From Streptomyces dengpaensis (GTDB lineage Bacteria; Actinomycetota; Actinomycetes; Streptomycetales; Streptomycetaceae): a DNA stretch of 64,000 nt. Position numbers and translations under genes: made by a program. The notes beneath the pieces were generated by a model that saw only the letters and a list, made by a program, of their open reading frames with translations, had not been told where the DNA came from and ran no database searches. The stretch lies in the NCBI RefSeq assembly GCF_002946835.1, contig NZ_CP026652.1:1550001-1614000 (forward strand), in the 5' to 3' direction. Within the stretch, counting starts at the first letter, position 1; each line of letters starts with the position of its first letter. Shown here piece by piece: positions 1-8,906 of the stretch.

Positions 1-218
1 TGATCGTGATGCGCGCCGGGCGCGGCGTGCCGACAGAGGTGTCACTGAGTGCTGGACGGGATCCGGCACGCGTTGACAGCGTTCTGGGGGTGTGGACCAC
101 GTGGGAGGCGGACGAGGGTGCCGTCGCCTACGAGATGGTGCAGACCATCCGGCGGATGGGTGAGCGGCTGAGTACGCCGGCCCGTGTCAGCGGAGCTCAC
201 GCCGGTGCCGGCCAGTGA
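1..218 (+). CDS. Roadblock/LC7 conservon protein (CvnB-like), 3' end only
   Basis: The reading frame is open from the left window edge, so this is the C-terminal part of a gene that begins outside. The visible end (…VMRAGRG… then AVAYEMVQTIRRMGERL) resembles the last strand and helix of roadblock/LC7 domains that close CvnB proteins. Conservons encode a sensor kinase (A), roadblock protein (B), DUF742 protein (C) and Ras-like GTPase (D) acting together at the membrane. The next gene starts inside this one (34-bp overlap), which fits a translationally coupled cvnB-cvnC pair. The family call rests mainly on that gene order. Confidence 0.7.
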   Translation, partial: IVMRAGRGVPTEVSLSAGRDPARVDSVLGVWTTWEADEGAVAYEMVQTIRRMGERLSTPARVSGAHAGAGQ

Positions 219-615
219 GATGGCGAACTTCGGCGGTCCGGCATGGACCTGTGAGGACGCCGAGGTTCCCGGCCTTTATGTCCTGACCGACGGCCAGACA
301 ACTCCCAGTCATCCGCTGGAAGTGCAGACGATGCTGGTAACCGAGGAGACCGGGCTGGCCATCACGCTCGGGCCGGAAACCCAGCGTGCCATCGAAGTGT
401 GCCGGGGACAGCCGACGACGGTAGCCGAGATCGCCGCCCTGATCGAGGTCCCCCTGCAGATCACCAAAGTCATCCTGTCCCGGCTCATCGACGCCGGTGC
501 ACTGATCACCGTTGCATCGCGACCCGGCGCCCCTGCCGACATCTCACTTCTGGAGGCCGTCCTTGAGGGACTCCGCAAGCTCACTGTCGAACCTGCCGCC
601 GCCCCCTCGTGCTAG
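184..615 (+). CDS. DUF742 conservon protein (CvnC-like)
   Basis: This 143-aa protein has the length and layout of DUF742 proteins. A short N-terminal strand region (GLYVLTDGQT) leads to a winged-helix-like segment (TVAEIAALIEVPLQITKVIL) and a short tail (LIDAGALITV). DUF742 proteins are the C component of conservons, probably an adaptor between the roadblock protein and the GTPase. The GTG start overlaps the upstream gene, and the end overlaps the downstream GTPase, so expression as one operon is likely. I see no catalytic motif. Confidence 0.85.
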   Translation: MSAELTPVPASEMANFGGPAWTCEDAEVPGLYVLTDGQTTPSHPLEVQTMLVTEETGLAITLGPETQRAIEVCRGQPTTVAEIAALIEVPLQITKVILSRLIDAGALITVASRPGAPADISLLEAVLEGLRKLTVEPAAAPSC

Positions 616-1201
616 TGCTGCCCCGGCCACGTTGAAGGTCGTCGTGGCGGGAGGGTTCGGCGTCGGCAAGACGACGTTCGTCGGTGCCATCTCGGAGATT
701 GCACCGCTGCGCACTGAGGCGCTGATGACCGCGGCCTCCGAGGGCATCGACGACGTTTCCCTCCTGGCCGACAAGACGGGAACCACCGTGGCCATGGACT
801 TCGGCCGGCGCACCTTCCCTCCGCCCGCGCACGTGGTCTTGCTGCTGTTCGGCACTCCCGGGCAGGACCGCTTCTTCTTCATGTGGGACGAGCTGACCCG
901 GGGAGCAATCGCTGCGGTCGTCCTCGCCGACACCCGGCGGTTGAAGGACTGCTGGCCCGCGGTCGACTACTTCGAGGAACGCGACATCCCCTTCCTGGTC
1001 GCGGTCAACGAATTCGACGGCGCCCACCGCTACACGCCGGACGAGGTCCGGGCCGCGCTCGAGCTCTCCGACGAAGTACCGGTCTTGGTCTGCGACGCAC
1101 GCAACACCGCCTCCGTGGCCGGCGTGCTGTTCCACCTCGTCGAATACGCGCTCTCCCGCACCCGCAATCACCCGCACATACTTCAAGGAGCCCCCCTGTG
1201 A
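563..1201 (+). CDS. Conservon Ras-like GTPase (CvnD-like)
   Basis: This is a small GTPase of about 212 aa. The P-loop is GGFGVGKTTF, the G3 region reads FGTPGQDRF, and the G4 position reads NEFD instead of the usual NKxD, a variation I regard as typical for conservon GTPases. It probably switches an output controlled by the upstream sensor kinase. I chose the TTG at 563 because a GGAGG lies six bases upstream. The TTG at 512 gives 17 more residues without a good ribosome site. The gene overlaps DUF742 by 53 bp and overlaps the next gene through GTGA. Confidence 0.85.
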   Translation: MRDSASSLSNLPPPPRASAAPATLKVVVAGGFGVGKTTFVGAISEIAPLRTEALMTAASEGIDDVSLLADKTGTTVAMDFGRRTFPPPAHVVLLLFGTPGQDRFFFMWDELTRGAIAAVVLADTRRLKDCWPAVDYFEERDIPFLVAVNEFDGAHRYTPDEVRAALELSDEVPVLVCDARNTASVAGVLFHLVEYALSRTRNHPHILQGAPL

Positions 1202-1755
1202 ACGACGCCTTCGGCCCCGGAGCCAGCCAGCCGTCCGCCCTGCTCGCCCAGAGCCAGGGGCCCGACTGGCAGACGCAGTTGCCGGCCAGCTTCGACCCTG
1301 CCGCTCCTGCCATCGGCGCGCTCGACACCTTCGCCAAGACGGTGGCGGATGCGGCCGGCACCCCCTACGGCATCGTCAACTTGTTCGGCGAGCGCGAGCA
1401 GGTGTTCGTCGGCGTGGCCAATCCCACCGGCAGCGACCTTCCCCTGCTCGGCCGGAGCATGCCGTACACCCACGGGTTCTGCCCGCACGTCGCCACCCTG
1501 GGCCAGCCCTTCGTCCTGCACGACACCCTCGCCTACGCCGAGTTCGCCAGCAACCCGGTGATCGACGAGTTCGGCGTTCGTTTCTACGCTGGCGCTCCCC
1601 TCATCGACCAGCACACCAACAAGGCGCGGGGCACCGTCTGCTTCATCAGCCCCGAACCCCAGCCGCGTTCCACAGCCCGCGAGCACTGGCAGCTCGTCGG
1701 ACACCTCGGGGGCCTCCTCATGGGCGCCCTCTCCCTGCGTACTCAGCCGCAGTAG
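1198..1755 (+). CDS. GAF-domain protein coupled to the conservon
   Basis: The 185-aa product is essentially one GAF domain (roughly residues 35-175). Recognisable elements are FAKTVADAAGTPYGIVNL, the RSMPYTHGFCPHV segment and a late VRFYAGAPLI strand followed by GTVCF. GAF domains bind small ligands or act as redox/light sensors; the histidine and cysteine in HGFCPHV could bind a cofactor, which is inference. The GTG start overlaps the GTPase stop (GTGA). Some conservons carry a P450 as fifth gene; here the slot holds a GAF protein. A 57-bp gap separates it from the acyl-CoA dehydrogenase gene. Confidence 0.8.
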   Translation: MNDAFGPGASQPSALLAQSQGPDWQTQLPASFDPAAPAIGALDTFAKTVADAAGTPYGIVNLFGEREQVFVGVANPTGSDLPLLGRSMPYTHGFCPHVATLGQPFVLHDTLAYAEFASNPVIDEFGVRFYAGAPLIDQHTNKARGTVCFISPEPQPRSTAREHWQLVGHLGGLLMGALSLRTQPQ

Positions 1756-1813
1756 CAGCACCCGCTCACCCGGCCGCACAACCCGCGACCACCACCCCGA
1801 GGGGGAGACAACG

Positions 1814-3052
1814 ATGCCCACGATGTCGTCCACGACTCCGGATCTCACGCCCGACTACGAAGCCCTGGCCCAGCACTTCGACGAGTTCGCCGCCGCGGAA
1901 GTCACCCCCCGAGTCCAGCGCATGGAGTCCTCCCCCCAAACCGTGGAACGCGACCTGGCCCTGCTCATGGCCGAGCAGGGATGGTTCGGCGCCACGATCC
2001 CCCGCCAATACGGCGGTATGCATGCGGGACATCTCGCCAAAACCCTCATGATCCAGCGCGTGGCACGGGCCTCGGGCGCGGCCGGCGCCATCCTGCAGGC
2101 GAGCCAGCTGCCCACATCGATGATCATCCACTTCGGAAGCGACGAGCAGAAGGCCCTGCTGCTGCCCCAGGTCGCCTCCGGGGACACGCTGCTGTCGATC
2201 GCGGTGACCGAAGAGGAGACCGGCAGCCATGTGCTCGGCATGGAGACCACCGCCCGCCGCGACGGCAGCGACTGGATCATCGACGGCAGCAAGGTCCACA
2301 TCGGCAACAGCCACATCGCCCACGTCCACTGCGTCATCGCCCGCACCGCCTCCGCCGAGAAGGCCGGCTCCCGCGCCCTGACCGCCTTCCTCGTCGAACA
2401 CGACCGCGACGGGCTGACCGTCGAACCGCACCGACCCTCCCTCGGCCTGCACGGCTTCAGCTTCGGCAAGCTCACCTTCGACGGCGTCCGAATACCCGAG
2501 GCCAACGTGATCGGCGAAGTAGGCGATGGCAAAGACATCGCCTACAGCAGCAGCATCCTCTACGGCCGACCCAACCTCGCCGCGGTGTCCCTCGGTATCC
2601 ACGAAGCGATCATGGAATGCGCGGCCAGCTTCCTTGAGAGCCGCCGCCGCTACAACGGCACCCTCGCCGACCTCCCCGTCCTGCGCGACCGGGTCGGCGA
2701 CATGAAGTCCCGGCTGATGGCCAGCCGCGAGCTCGCCTACCTCGCCGTACGCCTGCTCGACTCCGGCCGCACCTGCGACGACCGGCTCATCAACTCCAAG
2801 TACCTGAACCACAAATGGGCCGTTCAATCGGGCCAGGACGCCATGGAACTGCACGGCGCCCACGCCCTGCGCACGGACTACCCGCTCCAGCGGCTCTGGC
2901 GGGACGTCCAGCACACTTACTCGCCCGCCGGAACCGGTGAGGTACAGCGCCAACGCCTGGCCGAAACCGAGCTCGGCGCACCTCCCGTCCAGTGGTCCGA
3001 ACGGCTCGCCGCCAAAACCTCGCTCTTCCTCCCCACCAGCACAGCCGCCTGA
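1814..3052 (+). CDS. Acyl-CoA dehydrogenase-like flavoprotein
   Basis: The 412-aa length and layout match acyl-CoA dehydrogenases: an N-terminal helical domain, a central beta domain (SIAVTEEETGSH, then the KVHIGNSHIAHV strand) and a C-terminal helical domain ending in LHGAHALRTDYPLQRLWRD. These FAD enzymes oxidise acyl thioesters or related substrates. The catalytic YEGT motif is not present; the equivalent stretch reads YSPAGTGEV, so the usual glutamate is missing and the substrate or reaction may differ. The ATG follows a GGGGGAGA ribosome site. It may belong to the same transcript as the conservon genes. Confidence 0.85.
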   Translation: MPTMSSTTPDLTPDYEALAQHFDEFAAAEVTPRVQRMESSPQTVERDLALLMAEQGWFGATIPRQYGGMHAGHLAKTLMIQRVARASGAAGAILQASQLPTSMIIHFGSDEQKALLLPQVASGDTLLSIAVTEEETGSHVLGMETTARRDGSDWIIDGSKVHIGNSHIAHVHCVIARTASAEKAGSRALTAFLVEHDRDGLTVEPHRPSLGLHGFSFGKLTFDGVRIPEANVIGEVGDGKDIAYSSSILYGRPNLAAVSLGIHEAIMECAASFLESRRRYNGTLADLPVLRDRVGDMKSRLMASRELAYLAVRLLDSGRTCDDRLINSKYLNHKWAVQSGQDAMELHGAHALRTDYPLQRLWRDVQHTYSPAGTGEVQRQRLAETELGAPPVQWSERLAAKTSLFLPTSTAA

Positions 3053-3103
3053 CTCCCGAGCGACTTCCGTTCCTCCTCTACTCAGCCGACACGGAGCACC
3101 TCC

Positions 3104-3529
3104 ATGACGAGCACAACTCCCGCCGTACGTACGGCCGACACAGATGTGTCCGCGTTTCTGGTCGGGGCGCGGCGGGAGCTGGACAGCATCGCAAACCGGG
3201 GCATCGTCTCCGCCCCACGTGCCGTCGCCGACACGCTCACCACGCTGGAGGAGCTCGCCCCCGCCCTGATTCCTCACGCCCGTGCCCTCGCCGCAACGCT
3301 CGGTGAAAAGGAACGGTCCGAACTGCACGAGCTCATCGAACGAACCGAGCGCCGCTCCGCCGCCCGGCCGCGGGCAGACCTGGCATACGAACATCTGCTG
3401 GTGCTGGTCAGCCAGTTGCAGGAACTACTGCGCCAACTGGAGCGAGCGCACGGCATCGCTTGCCGACGCACAAAGGCGGGCGCCGCCAAGCGCCGCAGCA
3501 ACCAAGACTCCACCAGACCACAGATGTAG
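3104..3529 (+). CDS. Small helical protein of unknown function
   Basis: I do not recognise this 141-aa protein. It is mostly amphipathic helix, with Leu-rich stretches (TLTTLEELAPALIPHARALA and LLVLVSQLQELLRQLERAHG) and a basic C-terminus (RRTKAGAAKRRS). No membrane segment or metal motif is visible. It begins 51 bp after the acyl-CoA dehydrogenase on the same strand and may be co-transcribed. The ATG follows a GGAGCACCTCC stretch. Confidence 0.6.
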   Translation: MTSTTPAVRTADTDVSAFLVGARRELDSIANRGIVSAPRAVADTLTTLEELAPALIPHARALAATLGEKERSELHELIERTERRSAARPRADLAYEHLLVLVSQLQELLRQLERAHGIACRRTKAGAAKRRSNQDSTRPQM

Positions 3530-3806
3530 CGCCCTGCACGTGGCTGTATGCGGTGCCCCGTCCTGTGCAGTTGCCGTCTGCCTCGCCCCTTTCACCGGCG
3601 AATGACACTGCTCGAGCCAGCAGTGCCCAATCGAAATCTCCGCAGCATTCGCGGCCGAGCCATGAAGCCTCAGTTTCCCGAAGCGCCGCTCGCACCAGAC
3701 CGACCACCATGCTCACGCACCGCAGCCCCCGCCTAAACCGCGCTGGGGCGCCGACAACGGCGGCCCACCACATGCCGCACCTCGGACATCGTACGAAGAG
3801 GAATCC

Positions 3807-4163
3807 GTGCCCACCCCTGTCATCGATCACACCGGCAGCGCTGTACCGCAACTGTGGCCGCACCAGCAGGAGCTGGTCTCCGCCGCCGCCCGCACGCTCA
3901 GCACCGAGCCCCGGACCACAGGCGTTATGGCGTGCGGTCTCGGCGAGACGCGCGCCGCCTGCGAAGTCGCGCACCTCGTCGCTGCCGACGACCGCGTGTT
4001 GATCGTCGCGCCCACCATCGACCTGGTCGGTCAGATCCTGCGCGACTGGAAGGACTACCGAGGCGCCGCCCATCTTGGCCGCGTCGTCGCCGTGTGCTCC
4101 GACGACAGTGCCCTCTCCTGGACCACGACGGCCGGCCGCTGGTCCCCCAGCCGACGATGGTGA
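3807..4163 (+). pseudogene. Helicase N-terminal fragment (SF2, DEAD-like)
   Basis: The 118-aa fragment starts like a Streptomyces 'helicase associated domain' protein: PQLWPHQQELVSAAARTL is the Q-motif-like helix, followed by GVMACGLGETRAA and the strand VLIVAPTIDLV (motif Ia region). It stops before motif II, so almost all of a normally 700-900-aa enzyme is absent. The Walker A reads GLGET instead of GTGKT, losing the ATP-binding lysine. Both facts say it is dead. The reading after about 4140 is unrelated. Confidence 0.75.
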
Positions 4164-4337
4164 CCACCAAACCGCAGCAGCGGCCACATGACCGGAGGCT
4201 ACGGCCTCAAAGAGGCCAGCACGCCCGAACTGGCGGCGCGCTCGGACCGTCTCGCCTCCGAACTCGGCCGTGCCGCCCTATCCCCGGTCTCCTCGAACAG
4301 CTCTCCCGGGCGCGGAGCGGAGTGGTGCAATGGGCGG

Positions 4338-5324
4338 GTGGACGACGAAATCCGCCACCCCCTCGCGCACGCCAGGAACGAGCGCGGCTGGTCGCAGGAG
4401 GAGCTAGCCCGCCGTATCCGGCAGGCCGCGGCGCGTCGTGGCCTGCGCTCGGGCACCAGGGGCTCACGGGTCTCCAAGTGGGAGACCGGCCGCGCCGACC
4501 CCGACGAAGACGAATCCCAGCCGCTCATCGCCGAGGTCCTCGGCATCGACTACGCGGCCGTCGCCCATCTCGGCTGGCCCCACTGGCTCCCGGGACAGGA
4601 CAGACCGCTGCCGCTGGGCCCGCACAACGCCATCCCCTCACTCCGAGAGGCCCTCATGACCTCCCTGGACCGCCGGTCGTTCATCGCCTACACCAGCGGC
4701 TCACTGGCCGTTCTCGCCCACCAGTGGGCCGTCACCGAACCCGGCCGGTTCGCACGGATCGCCGCGCCCGGCGAAGTCGACGCTGAGATGCTCGACTGGC
4801 TGGAGACCACCGGGACGGAGCTGATCCGCCTCGCCACCGAACGCAGACGCCGCACCCGCCATCTGCTCAACGCGCACCTCACCACCGTCACCGAGTTCAT
4901 CAGCGAGTCCCGCTACGCCCCCGCCGCCGGACAGCGGCTGCACACCCTGGCCGCCTCCCTCTCGCAGGCCATCGCCTGGCAGCACTTCGACGAACGCCGC
5001 CACGCCTCCGCCGGCCGCTTCTGGCACGCCGCGCTCCACAACGCTCACACCGCCCACCAGCGCGACCTCGGCGCGGGCATCCTGTCCGACCTCGCGTACC
5101 AACTGCTGTGGCTCAAGGACGCCCGCGCCGCGGCCGACATCCTCGAACACGCCATCCCCCGCACCCAGCACCCCACCGCGCGGTCCCTCCTCCACCTGCG
5201 CCAGGCCCGCGCCCTCGCCACCCTCGACGAGGGCGGCCTGTGCCGCCGGGCCCTCACCGCCGCGGAGAAGGCTCTGGACACCCCGTCGTACGACCCCGCA
5301 CCCGCCTGGTGCTCGTGGATGTCA
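4338..5324 (+). pseudogene. XRE/TPR transcriptional regulator, 5' part of a gene split by an insertion
   Basis: The first 60 residues form a helix-turn-helix (NERGWSQEELARRIRQAA … SRVSKWETGRADP). A DRRSFI linker and a TPR-like helical repeat region (LTTVTEF … ILSDLAYQLLW … ARSLLHLRQARALATLD) follow. These proteins are DNA-binding regulators of Streptomyces. Similarity stops at APAWCSWMS; the frame then runs into unrelated sequence to 5606. The missing C-terminal part (DLAADGGRCLADLGQ onward) is found in the same phase at 28086-28412, so the gene appears to be interrupted by about 22.7 kb. I chose the GTG at 4338; the open frame back to 4188 has no family resemblance. Confidence 0.8.
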
Positions 5325-5326
5325 AG

Positions 5327-5357
5327 CGCGGTTATGCGGTCTGTCAAGCTGTCTCAG
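5327..5357 (-). repeat. Left terminal inverted repeat
   Basis: Read on the minus strand this is CTGAGACAGC, 11 variable bases, CATAACCGCG, matching 28017-28047 on the plus strand with the same spacing. The outer end abuts the point where regulator similarity stops. Confidence 0.8.
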
Positions 5358-5380
5358 CCTGGAAGTGTCTCAGGGGCTTC

Positions 5381-5393
5381 GCTGCTGCCTGGC
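5381..5393 (+). repeat. 13-bp repeat, left copy
   Basis: GCTGCTGCCTGGC occurs here and as both arms of the hairpin at 8015-8059. Against the second arm, about 18 bases match as an inverted repeat. The copies therefore bracket the pentapeptide/EccC segment. Confidence 0.6.
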
Positions 5394-5484
5394 CGCGTGA
5401 CTGAGTCCGCTAACCACATGAGGAAGCTGGCGGCCGGAGCCCGGGGCTATGCTCGTCACCGAGTCATCGGGGGGACCCATATTG

Positions 5485-6660
5485 ATGCGCGGCGGCAAGT
5501 GGTGGACACAACTACGGGTCGTGGTCACGTTCGTCGTGGTGCTCAGCGTCACTGTGGCCATCGCGTTCCTCCTCCTTCAGTGGCTTCCGCATCGGCTCGC
5601 CGATAACGAGGCAAGGCAGTTGAAGCCAGCTGAGCGCCTCACTCACCTCAACAACGTGCGCGGCATGGTTCTGCAGACCGCCGCCGGATTGGCCGTCCTC
5701 GGCGGTCTCATCTATACGGCGCGGGGTTACGTACTGTCCCGGCAGGGACAGGTCACTGACCGGTACGCCAGCGCCGTCAGTCAACTGAGCAGCGAGCATC
5801 TGGATGCCCGTCTCGGCGGGGTGTTTGCCCTACAGAGACTGGCTGGGGACTCTCGGCAGGACGCTGTCTCGATCTCGCAAGTGCTCTCTTCATTCGTGGT
5901 TCGTCGCCGCCCAGTTACGGACTCGGTCCCGAGCCAGGATCCGGCACAATCTGTAACCCCGAATCAGCTGGCACAAGTGCCTAGGCCGGAGCCCGACGTG
6001 CAGGCGGCGCTTGACGTACTTGGCGCTATGGGACGGCCAACTCGAGCTGAACTGGCCGAAGCCGACCTAAGAGGCGCTGAGTTGCACGGCTTGTCCTTCG
6101 AGCGAGGAGACATGCGGCGTTGCATTCTACGAGGCAGCGACCTGCGCGACACCGTTCTGCGTGAGGCCACACTTGATGACACAGATCTCAGGGGCGCCCG
6201 CCTCGACGGTGCCAACCTGGCGGGGGCGCGCCTCGCGCGGGCTGATCTGCGTGGAGCGGAGATCAGAGAGGCCCTGTTCATGGACTGCTCACTGTCTTCG
6301 GCCCGTCTGGAAGACGCCTGGGCGTCGTCCGTTTCGCTGCGACGGGCGGACCTGTTCTCTGCGCGACTCAATGGAGCACGCCTGGACGGTGCCGATCTGC
6401 GCGACGCAACGTTGATCAACACGTGTCTGGCACGGGCCGATCTCACGGGAGCCGACTTGTCGGGGGCGGACCTGCACGGTGCCGACCTCTCGGGCACCGT
6501 ACTGGTCGCCGCCGACCTCAGTAGCACCCAGTCTCTCACGCTCGACCAGTTGAACTCGGCTGTACTGGGCCAGCGGACGCGCTTGCCAGCCGGACTGAGT
6601 CACCTCTTGAACGACCTCGACAGGACCAATCGTCCTGGCAGAGGTGTCATCATTGCCTGA
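5485..6660 (+). CDS. Membrane-anchored pentapeptide-repeat protein
   Basis: The 391-aa protein begins with two membrane helices (VVVTFVVVLSVTVAIAFLLL and LQTAAGLAVLGGLIYTA). A conserved actinobacterial linker (VTDRYASAVSQLSSEHLDAR LGGVFALQRLA) follows, then about 25 A(D/N)LxG pentapeptide repeats from residue 185 onward. Pentapeptide repeats fold as a right-handed quadrilateral helix used for protein contacts. The role of this membrane family is unknown to me. I chose ATG 5485 because a GGGGGGACC site precedes it; ATG 5449 is possible. It is 11 bp upstream of the EccC-like gene. Base composition looks lower in GC than neighbouring genes, suggesting separate origin. Confidence 0.85.
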   Translation: MRGGKWWTQLRVVVTFVVVLSVTVAIAFLLLQWLPHRLADNEARQLKPAERLTHLNNVRGMVLQTAAGLAVLGGLIYTARGYVLSRQGQVTDRYASAVSQLSSEHLDARLGGVFALQRLAGDSRQDAVSISQVLSSFVVRRRPVTDSVPSQDPAQSVTPNQLAQVPRPEPDVQAALDVLGAMGRPTRAELAEADLRGAELHGLSFERGDMRRCILRGSDLRDTVLREATLDDTDLRGARLDGANLAGARLARADLRGAEIREALFMDCSLSSARLEDAWASSVSLRRADLFSARLNGARLDGADLRDATLINTCLARADLTGADLSGADLHGADLSGTVLVAADLSSTQSLTLDQLNSAVLGQRTRLPAGLSHLLNDLDRTNRPGRGVIIA

Positions 6661-6671
6661 CGGAGAAGCAG

Positions 6672-7991
6672 TTGAGCGTCAACACCACACCGCCCCCGCA
6701 CGGCCCGGCTGCGTCTGACGACTTTGGATCCGGAACCCCTACTACCGTCCGGACATTCGTTCGCCGACCGCGGATCCTCCCCCTTCCCGTCCCCGTTGAT
6801 CCTGTGGTACTGCGGCCGCCTCCCGTATTGGGGGAGCGCACTTGGGGACAGAAGTGGCGACAGCCGGGGCTGCTGGCTGCCCCTGGCGTGATCTCCTCGG
6901 GGCTGCTCCTTCTCATTGCGGACAGCTTTGTCGGCCGGCTCGTTGGCGCCTCCACCCTCGCGACTGGTGTCGCCATCGCGATCATTGCAGCACTGCGGCA
7001 CAGCTCAGGAGGTGACGCTGCGCACGTCACCCAACAACGCCGGTCATACCTCCGCTACCTCACTGACACACGCCGTCACCTGCATCGAACAGCATCGCTG
7101 CAGCGAGAAGCACAACTGTGGCTGAATCCGGAGCCGTCAGAGTTGCGGACAGTGGTGGCCCGCCGCACACAACTCTGGGAAAGGAGGCACAGCGACGCCG
7201 ATTTCGTCCAAGTACGCATCGGCACCGGGCAGCAATCGGTGGCGACAGAGCTGGTGGCTCCTTCCGTACCTGCCGCAGCCGATGCCGTCTGCGCCGACGG
7301 ACTGAGGTCTCTGATACAGGAGTGCGGAACCCTGGAGGAGTTGCCCCTGGCGGTTAGCCTCAGCGCGTTTCATCACATCCACGTGTGCGGCGACGACGAG
7401 CATCGTGTCCGCAACCTCGTACACAGCGTACTGGCCCAATTAGTCACCCTTCATGGGCCAGATGATTGCCGCGTGATGGTCTATACCTCCGCAGAGCGAT
7501 CAGGTGAATGGGAGTGGATCGACTACCTACCGCATGCCCAACCGCTTCCTCACCCTGAGTTGTCGGCACACGCGACTGCCCTTGCTGATGACTCCACCAG
7601 CCTCACCCAACTCTTGGCCGGAGTCCGCAACCGAGCCCCATTTTCTCGGGATGGCTCATGTCCTCATGTTGTTCTGGTGTCTGACACCCTCCCCATTCCC
7701 ACAGAGGCGGACTGGCTTCTGAACGAGGGAAGAGCGGGCGTCACCGTTATCAGGCTCGTCCCAGGCATCGAGCCAGGTCTCACGACCGGTCTGGTAATCA
7801 CCATTACAGACGATCAGATGAGGCTGGAGGCTTCGGGGGGCGGGGCGCACTACCTCGGTCAGCCGGATGCTCTCACCATCCGCCAAGCGATCCGTCTGGC
7901 ACGCGACCTTTCCTACCTACGCCTTGCAGACAGCCGAGACGAACACCAGAGCGGCGAGGACGGCGTTGCCCAGTCCGCACTGTCCTCATAG
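6672..7991 (+). CDS. EccC-like N-terminal protein without ATPase domains
   Basis: The product matches the start of type VII secretion ATPase EccC. It has a proline-rich RRPRILPLPVP leader, two membrane helices (LLAAPGVISSGLLLLIAD and ASTLATGVAIAIIAAL), the YLRYLTDTRRHL helix, the LWERRHSDADFVQVRIGTG segment and a domain ending near HYLGQPDALT. EccC normally continues into three FtsK/SpoIIIE ATPase domains (about 1300 aa); this 439-aa protein stops before the first. It could be a truncated gene or a stand-alone membrane partner of the pentapeptide protein. The TTG start has a GGAG six bases upstream. No other ESX genes are in the window. Confidence 0.75.
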   Translation: MSVNTTPPPHGPAASDDFGSGTPTTVRTFVRRPRILPLPVPVDPVVLRPPPVLGERTWGQKWRQPGLLAAPGVISSGLLLLIADSFVGRLVGASTLATGVAIAIIAALRHSSGGDAAHVTQQRRSYLRYLTDTRRHLHRTASLQREAQLWLNPEPSELRTVVARRTQLWERRHSDADFVQVRIGTGQQSVATELVAPSVPAAADAVCADGLRSLIQECGTLEELPLAVSLSAFHHIHVCGDDEHRVRNLVHSVLAQLVTLHGPDDCRVMVYTSAERSGEWEWIDYLPHAQPLPHPELSAHATALADDSTSLTQLLAGVRNRAPFSRDGSCPHVVLVSDTLPIPTEADWLLNEGRAGVTVIRLVPGIEPGLTTGLVITITDDQMRLEASGGGAHYLGQPDALTIRQAIRLARDLSYLRLADSRDEHQSGEDGVAQSALSS

Positions 7992-8014
7992 ACAGTCCCG
8001 GGACTCAAGGGCTG

Positions 8015-8059
8015 GCTGCTGCCTGGCTGCGTAATGAGGAGTCGTGGCCAGGCAGCAGC
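8015..8059. terminator. Bidirectional terminator hairpin
   Basis: A perfect 13-bp inverted repeat (8015-8027 with 8047-8059) lies between two convergent genes that end at 7991 and 8074. With two wobble pairs the stem grows to 17 bp. No U-tract is seen, which is common in Streptomyces. Confidence 0.7.
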
Positions 8060-8073
8060 GAGGGTGCGTGGGG

Positions 8074-8868
8074 TCAGCGGGTGGCGATGATGGCTTCGGT
8101 TCGTACGACTTCGTCGAAGACGCTGTCGGGGTTGAACTTGGTGAGTGCCTGGCGCAGGTCGCGTTCGAAGGCGTCTTTGTGGTCGCCGAGCTGGGCGGGG
8201 CTGGAGTAGCTGTAGGAGAACTGCAGGCCGATGACCTCGTCCAGGGTGCGGGTGACGGTGCGGTCCCAGCGGGCGGTTTCGACGTTGGAGAACGGGGAGC
8301 GGGCCAGGACGTCCTGGTGGCGTTCCCTGGGGTGGGAGTAGGTGCCTGATCCGGCCCGTCGCTCGGGGCCGAGGTAGCGGGTGCGGACGTCGGCGATGGC
8401 CTGGAGCCAGGGGGCGGGCTCGATGTCGCCGGGGGCGCCGCCGGAGGCGAGGACGACGGCTCCGTTCGGCTCGATGAGCTGGTCGAGGTCGCGAAGGGTC
8501 TGGTCGCGGTCCATCCAGTGGAAGGCGGCCCCCATCACGGTCAGCAACACCGGTTCCAGTCCCATGCCGGGCAGGGTGGTGGAGTCCCCTTGGCGCCAGT
8601 CGATGTTGGTGATGTCCTGCTCGGCGGCGAGTTTGCGGCCCTCGTCGAGCATGCCGGGCTCGGGGTCGACGGCGGTGACGTGGCCGACGAACTTGGCGAG
8701 GGGGAGCGCGAGCACGCCGGTACCTGTGCCCAGGTCCAGAACGCGCTGAGTGCCGTCCAGGGCGAAGCGCGCGGCCAGCATGTCGTAGAAAGCCTGGTCG
8801 TAGCCGGGTCGGTAGCGGGCGTAGTAGGGGGCGGTGGAGGTGAACAGCTCGTCGGGCGTGTAGGTCAT
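8074..8868 (-). CDS. SAM-dependent class I methyltransferase
   Basis: The 264-aa protein shows the class I fold. Motif I is VLDLGTGTGVLALPLA, followed by VTAVDPEPGML for SAM ribose binding, GDSTTLPG for adenine, and AAFHWMDRDQTLRDLDQLIEP around motif IV/V. This layout is common in small-molecule methyltransferases of the UbiE/Methyltransf_11 type. It is the last gene of the minus-strand operon, 38 bp after the PhyH gene, so it may tailor the pathway product. The substrate cannot be read from sequence. A terminator follows directly. Confidence 0.85.
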   Translation of the reverse strand: MTYTPDELFTSTAPYYARYRPGYDQAFYDMLAARFALDGTQRVLDLGTGTGVLALPLAKFVGHVTAVDPEPGMLDEGRKLAAEQDITNIDWRQGDSTTLPGMGLEPVLLTVMGAAFHWMDRDQTLRDLDQLIEPNGAVVLASGGAPGDIEPAPWLQAIADVRTRYLGPERRAGSGTYSHPRERHQDVLARSPFSNVETARWDRTVTRTLDEVIGLQFSYSYSSPAQLGDHKDAFERDLRQALTKFNPDSVFDEVVRTEAIIATR

Positions 8869-8906
8869 CTCGTCAGTCTTTCGCGTTCAGTTGGCCGTGT
8901 GCGGCG

